Origin: Saprospiraceae bacterium
Lineage (GTDB): Bacteria > Bacteroidota > Bacteroidia > Chitinophagales > Saprospiraceae
Direction: 5' to 3'
DNA: 64,000 nt
NCBI GenBank assembly: GCA_021604865.1
Contig: BQJU01000002.1
Span: 62,001-126,000, forward strand
Below, one piece after another: positions 63,511 to 64,000 of this stretch; the first letter of the stretch is position 1; every line of letters begins with the position of its first letter. A model generated the notes under the pieces. It was not told where the DNA came from. It was given only the letters and a program-made list of their open reading frames with translations, and did not search any database. A program made the position numbers and the translations under genes.

Positions 63511-64000
63511 ATGAAATGTTTACACGCCACGATGCTATTGGTGACCATTTTATACTTTGGTAAATTAAATGCTCAAACGCCCCAATTGCGCTGGGGGAAA
63601 GTCTCTGATGCTGAATGGGAAATGACCTATTGCGATTTTGACTCCGCTGCACCTGCCATAATCCTGTTGGATAAGGGATTAATCACTTTTGAGGGAAGTA
63701 CTGTAAATATTGAAAGGCATCGCCGTATAAAAATTTTTTCTGAAGAAGGGTTTGATTATGCCAATATAGAAATCCCCTTTTATCATCGGGATAAAAATGA
63801 ATGGATAACGAATTTTTCGGCCCATACGCTCGTCTTGGGCTCCGATGGTAAAGTGGAAAAGATAAAGGTAAAAGATGAGTACACGGAACAAAGGGATGAT
63901 TTTTGGTCCAAATTCAAATTTGCCTTTTCCGCAGTTGGAAAGGGCGTTATTATTGAATATAGTTATCGACATGTAACGAAAAACTTTTACTTCCTGGAGC
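63511..64000 (+). CDS. DUF3857 family protein (N-terminal part, cut by window)
   Basis: The frame from the ATG at 63511 is open to the right edge (163 codons). A signal peptide (MLLVTILYFGKLNAQ) is followed by the DUF3857 start: WEMTYCDFDSAAPAIILLDKG, IERHRRIKIFSEEGFDYANI, FSAHTLVLGSDGKVEKIKV and KGVIIEYSYRHVTKNFYFL. Full-length members are 600-700 residues and continue into a transglutaminase-like domain, not visible here. Probably periplasmic. It begins 14 nt after the T9SS PKD gene, so it may be co-transcribed. Confidence 0.8.
   Translation, partial: MKCLHATMLLVTILYFGKLNAQTPQLRWGKVSDAEWEMTYCDFDSAAPAIILLDKGLITFEGSTVNIERHRRIKIFSEEGFDYANIEIPFYHRDKNEWITNFSAHTLVLGSDGKVEKIKVKDEYTEQRDDFWSKFKFAFSAVGKGVIIEYSYRHVTKNFYFLE

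Overview
The window looks like chromosome of a Bacteroidota bacterium, most likely in the Saprospiria (Saprospiraceae or Lewinella-like). Evidence: three secreted proteins with type IX secretion (T9SS) C-terminal signals, two of them of the gliding-motility-associated (CHU_C) type; families typical of the phylum (DUF5362, DUF5683, DUF6089, DUF3857, DUF4340); a eukaryote-like class Ia ribonucleotide reductase; and many promoters with the Bacteroidota -7 word TAnnTTTG instead of sigma70 boxes. No rRNA, tRNA, CRISPR array, intact insertion sequence or prophage was seen. Gene density is high and most genes are housekeeping.

Layout. 0-4.4 kb: miaB (cut by the left edge, minus strand), then popT-aroE-proline dehydrogenase with overlapping ends. 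4.6-9.6 kb: a 1653-residue T9SS adhesin-like protein with eleven 70-residue repeats. 9.7-14.4 kb: valS and a convergent T9SS cargo gene. 14.6-18.8 kb: a lipopolysaccharide cluster (outer-membrane barrel, kdtA and heptose kinase tightly coupled, with rmlB divergent). 18.9-26.5 kb: MarR-GNAT fusion, DUF5362, sodium/solute symporter, UbiA-like protein, M42 peptidase, pyrE, Nudix and small proteins. 27.0-31.4 kb: a three-gene unit in which an ankyrin-repeat lipoprotein sits between EVE-McrB and McrC, joined by ATGA overlaps on both sides. 31.4-39.0 kb: DUF4340, rdgB, ilvE, a barrel protein, DUF5683, parB, parA and a UPF0173 hydrolase. 39.2-46.1 kb: a minus-strand run of tyrS, a divergent GH13-like protein, phzF, a gamma-family PLP enzyme and a GT39-like enzyme. 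46.3-49.4 kb: FtsX/LolCE-like permease, HExxH protein, CorA. 49.4-53.3 kb: a DnaA-box-like cluster followed by nrdB-nrdA. 53.8-56.1 kb: OmpA/TSP3 protein and its DUF6089 paralogue. 56.2-58.4 kb: overlapping nnr and sir2. 58.5-64 kb: CaiB/BaiF CoA-transferase, a 1296-residue T9SS PKD protein and the start of a DUF3857 gene.

The most interesting items are: (1) the EVE-McrB / ankyrin lipoprotein / McrC unit, an apparently non-standard McrBC-type modified-DNA restriction system with an export-signal-bearing partner; (2) paired convergent DnaA-box-like 9-mers upstream of nrdBA; (3) a tyrosyl-tRNA synthetase whose class I HIGH motif reads TIGN; (4) a dispersed intergenic palindromic repeat family with at least four or five copies; (5) a divergent GH13-like protein in an unexplained gene neighbourhood.

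All calls come from reading the sequence and from recalled family motifs; no database search was run. Promoters were recognised by motif only, and terminators by inverted repeats.
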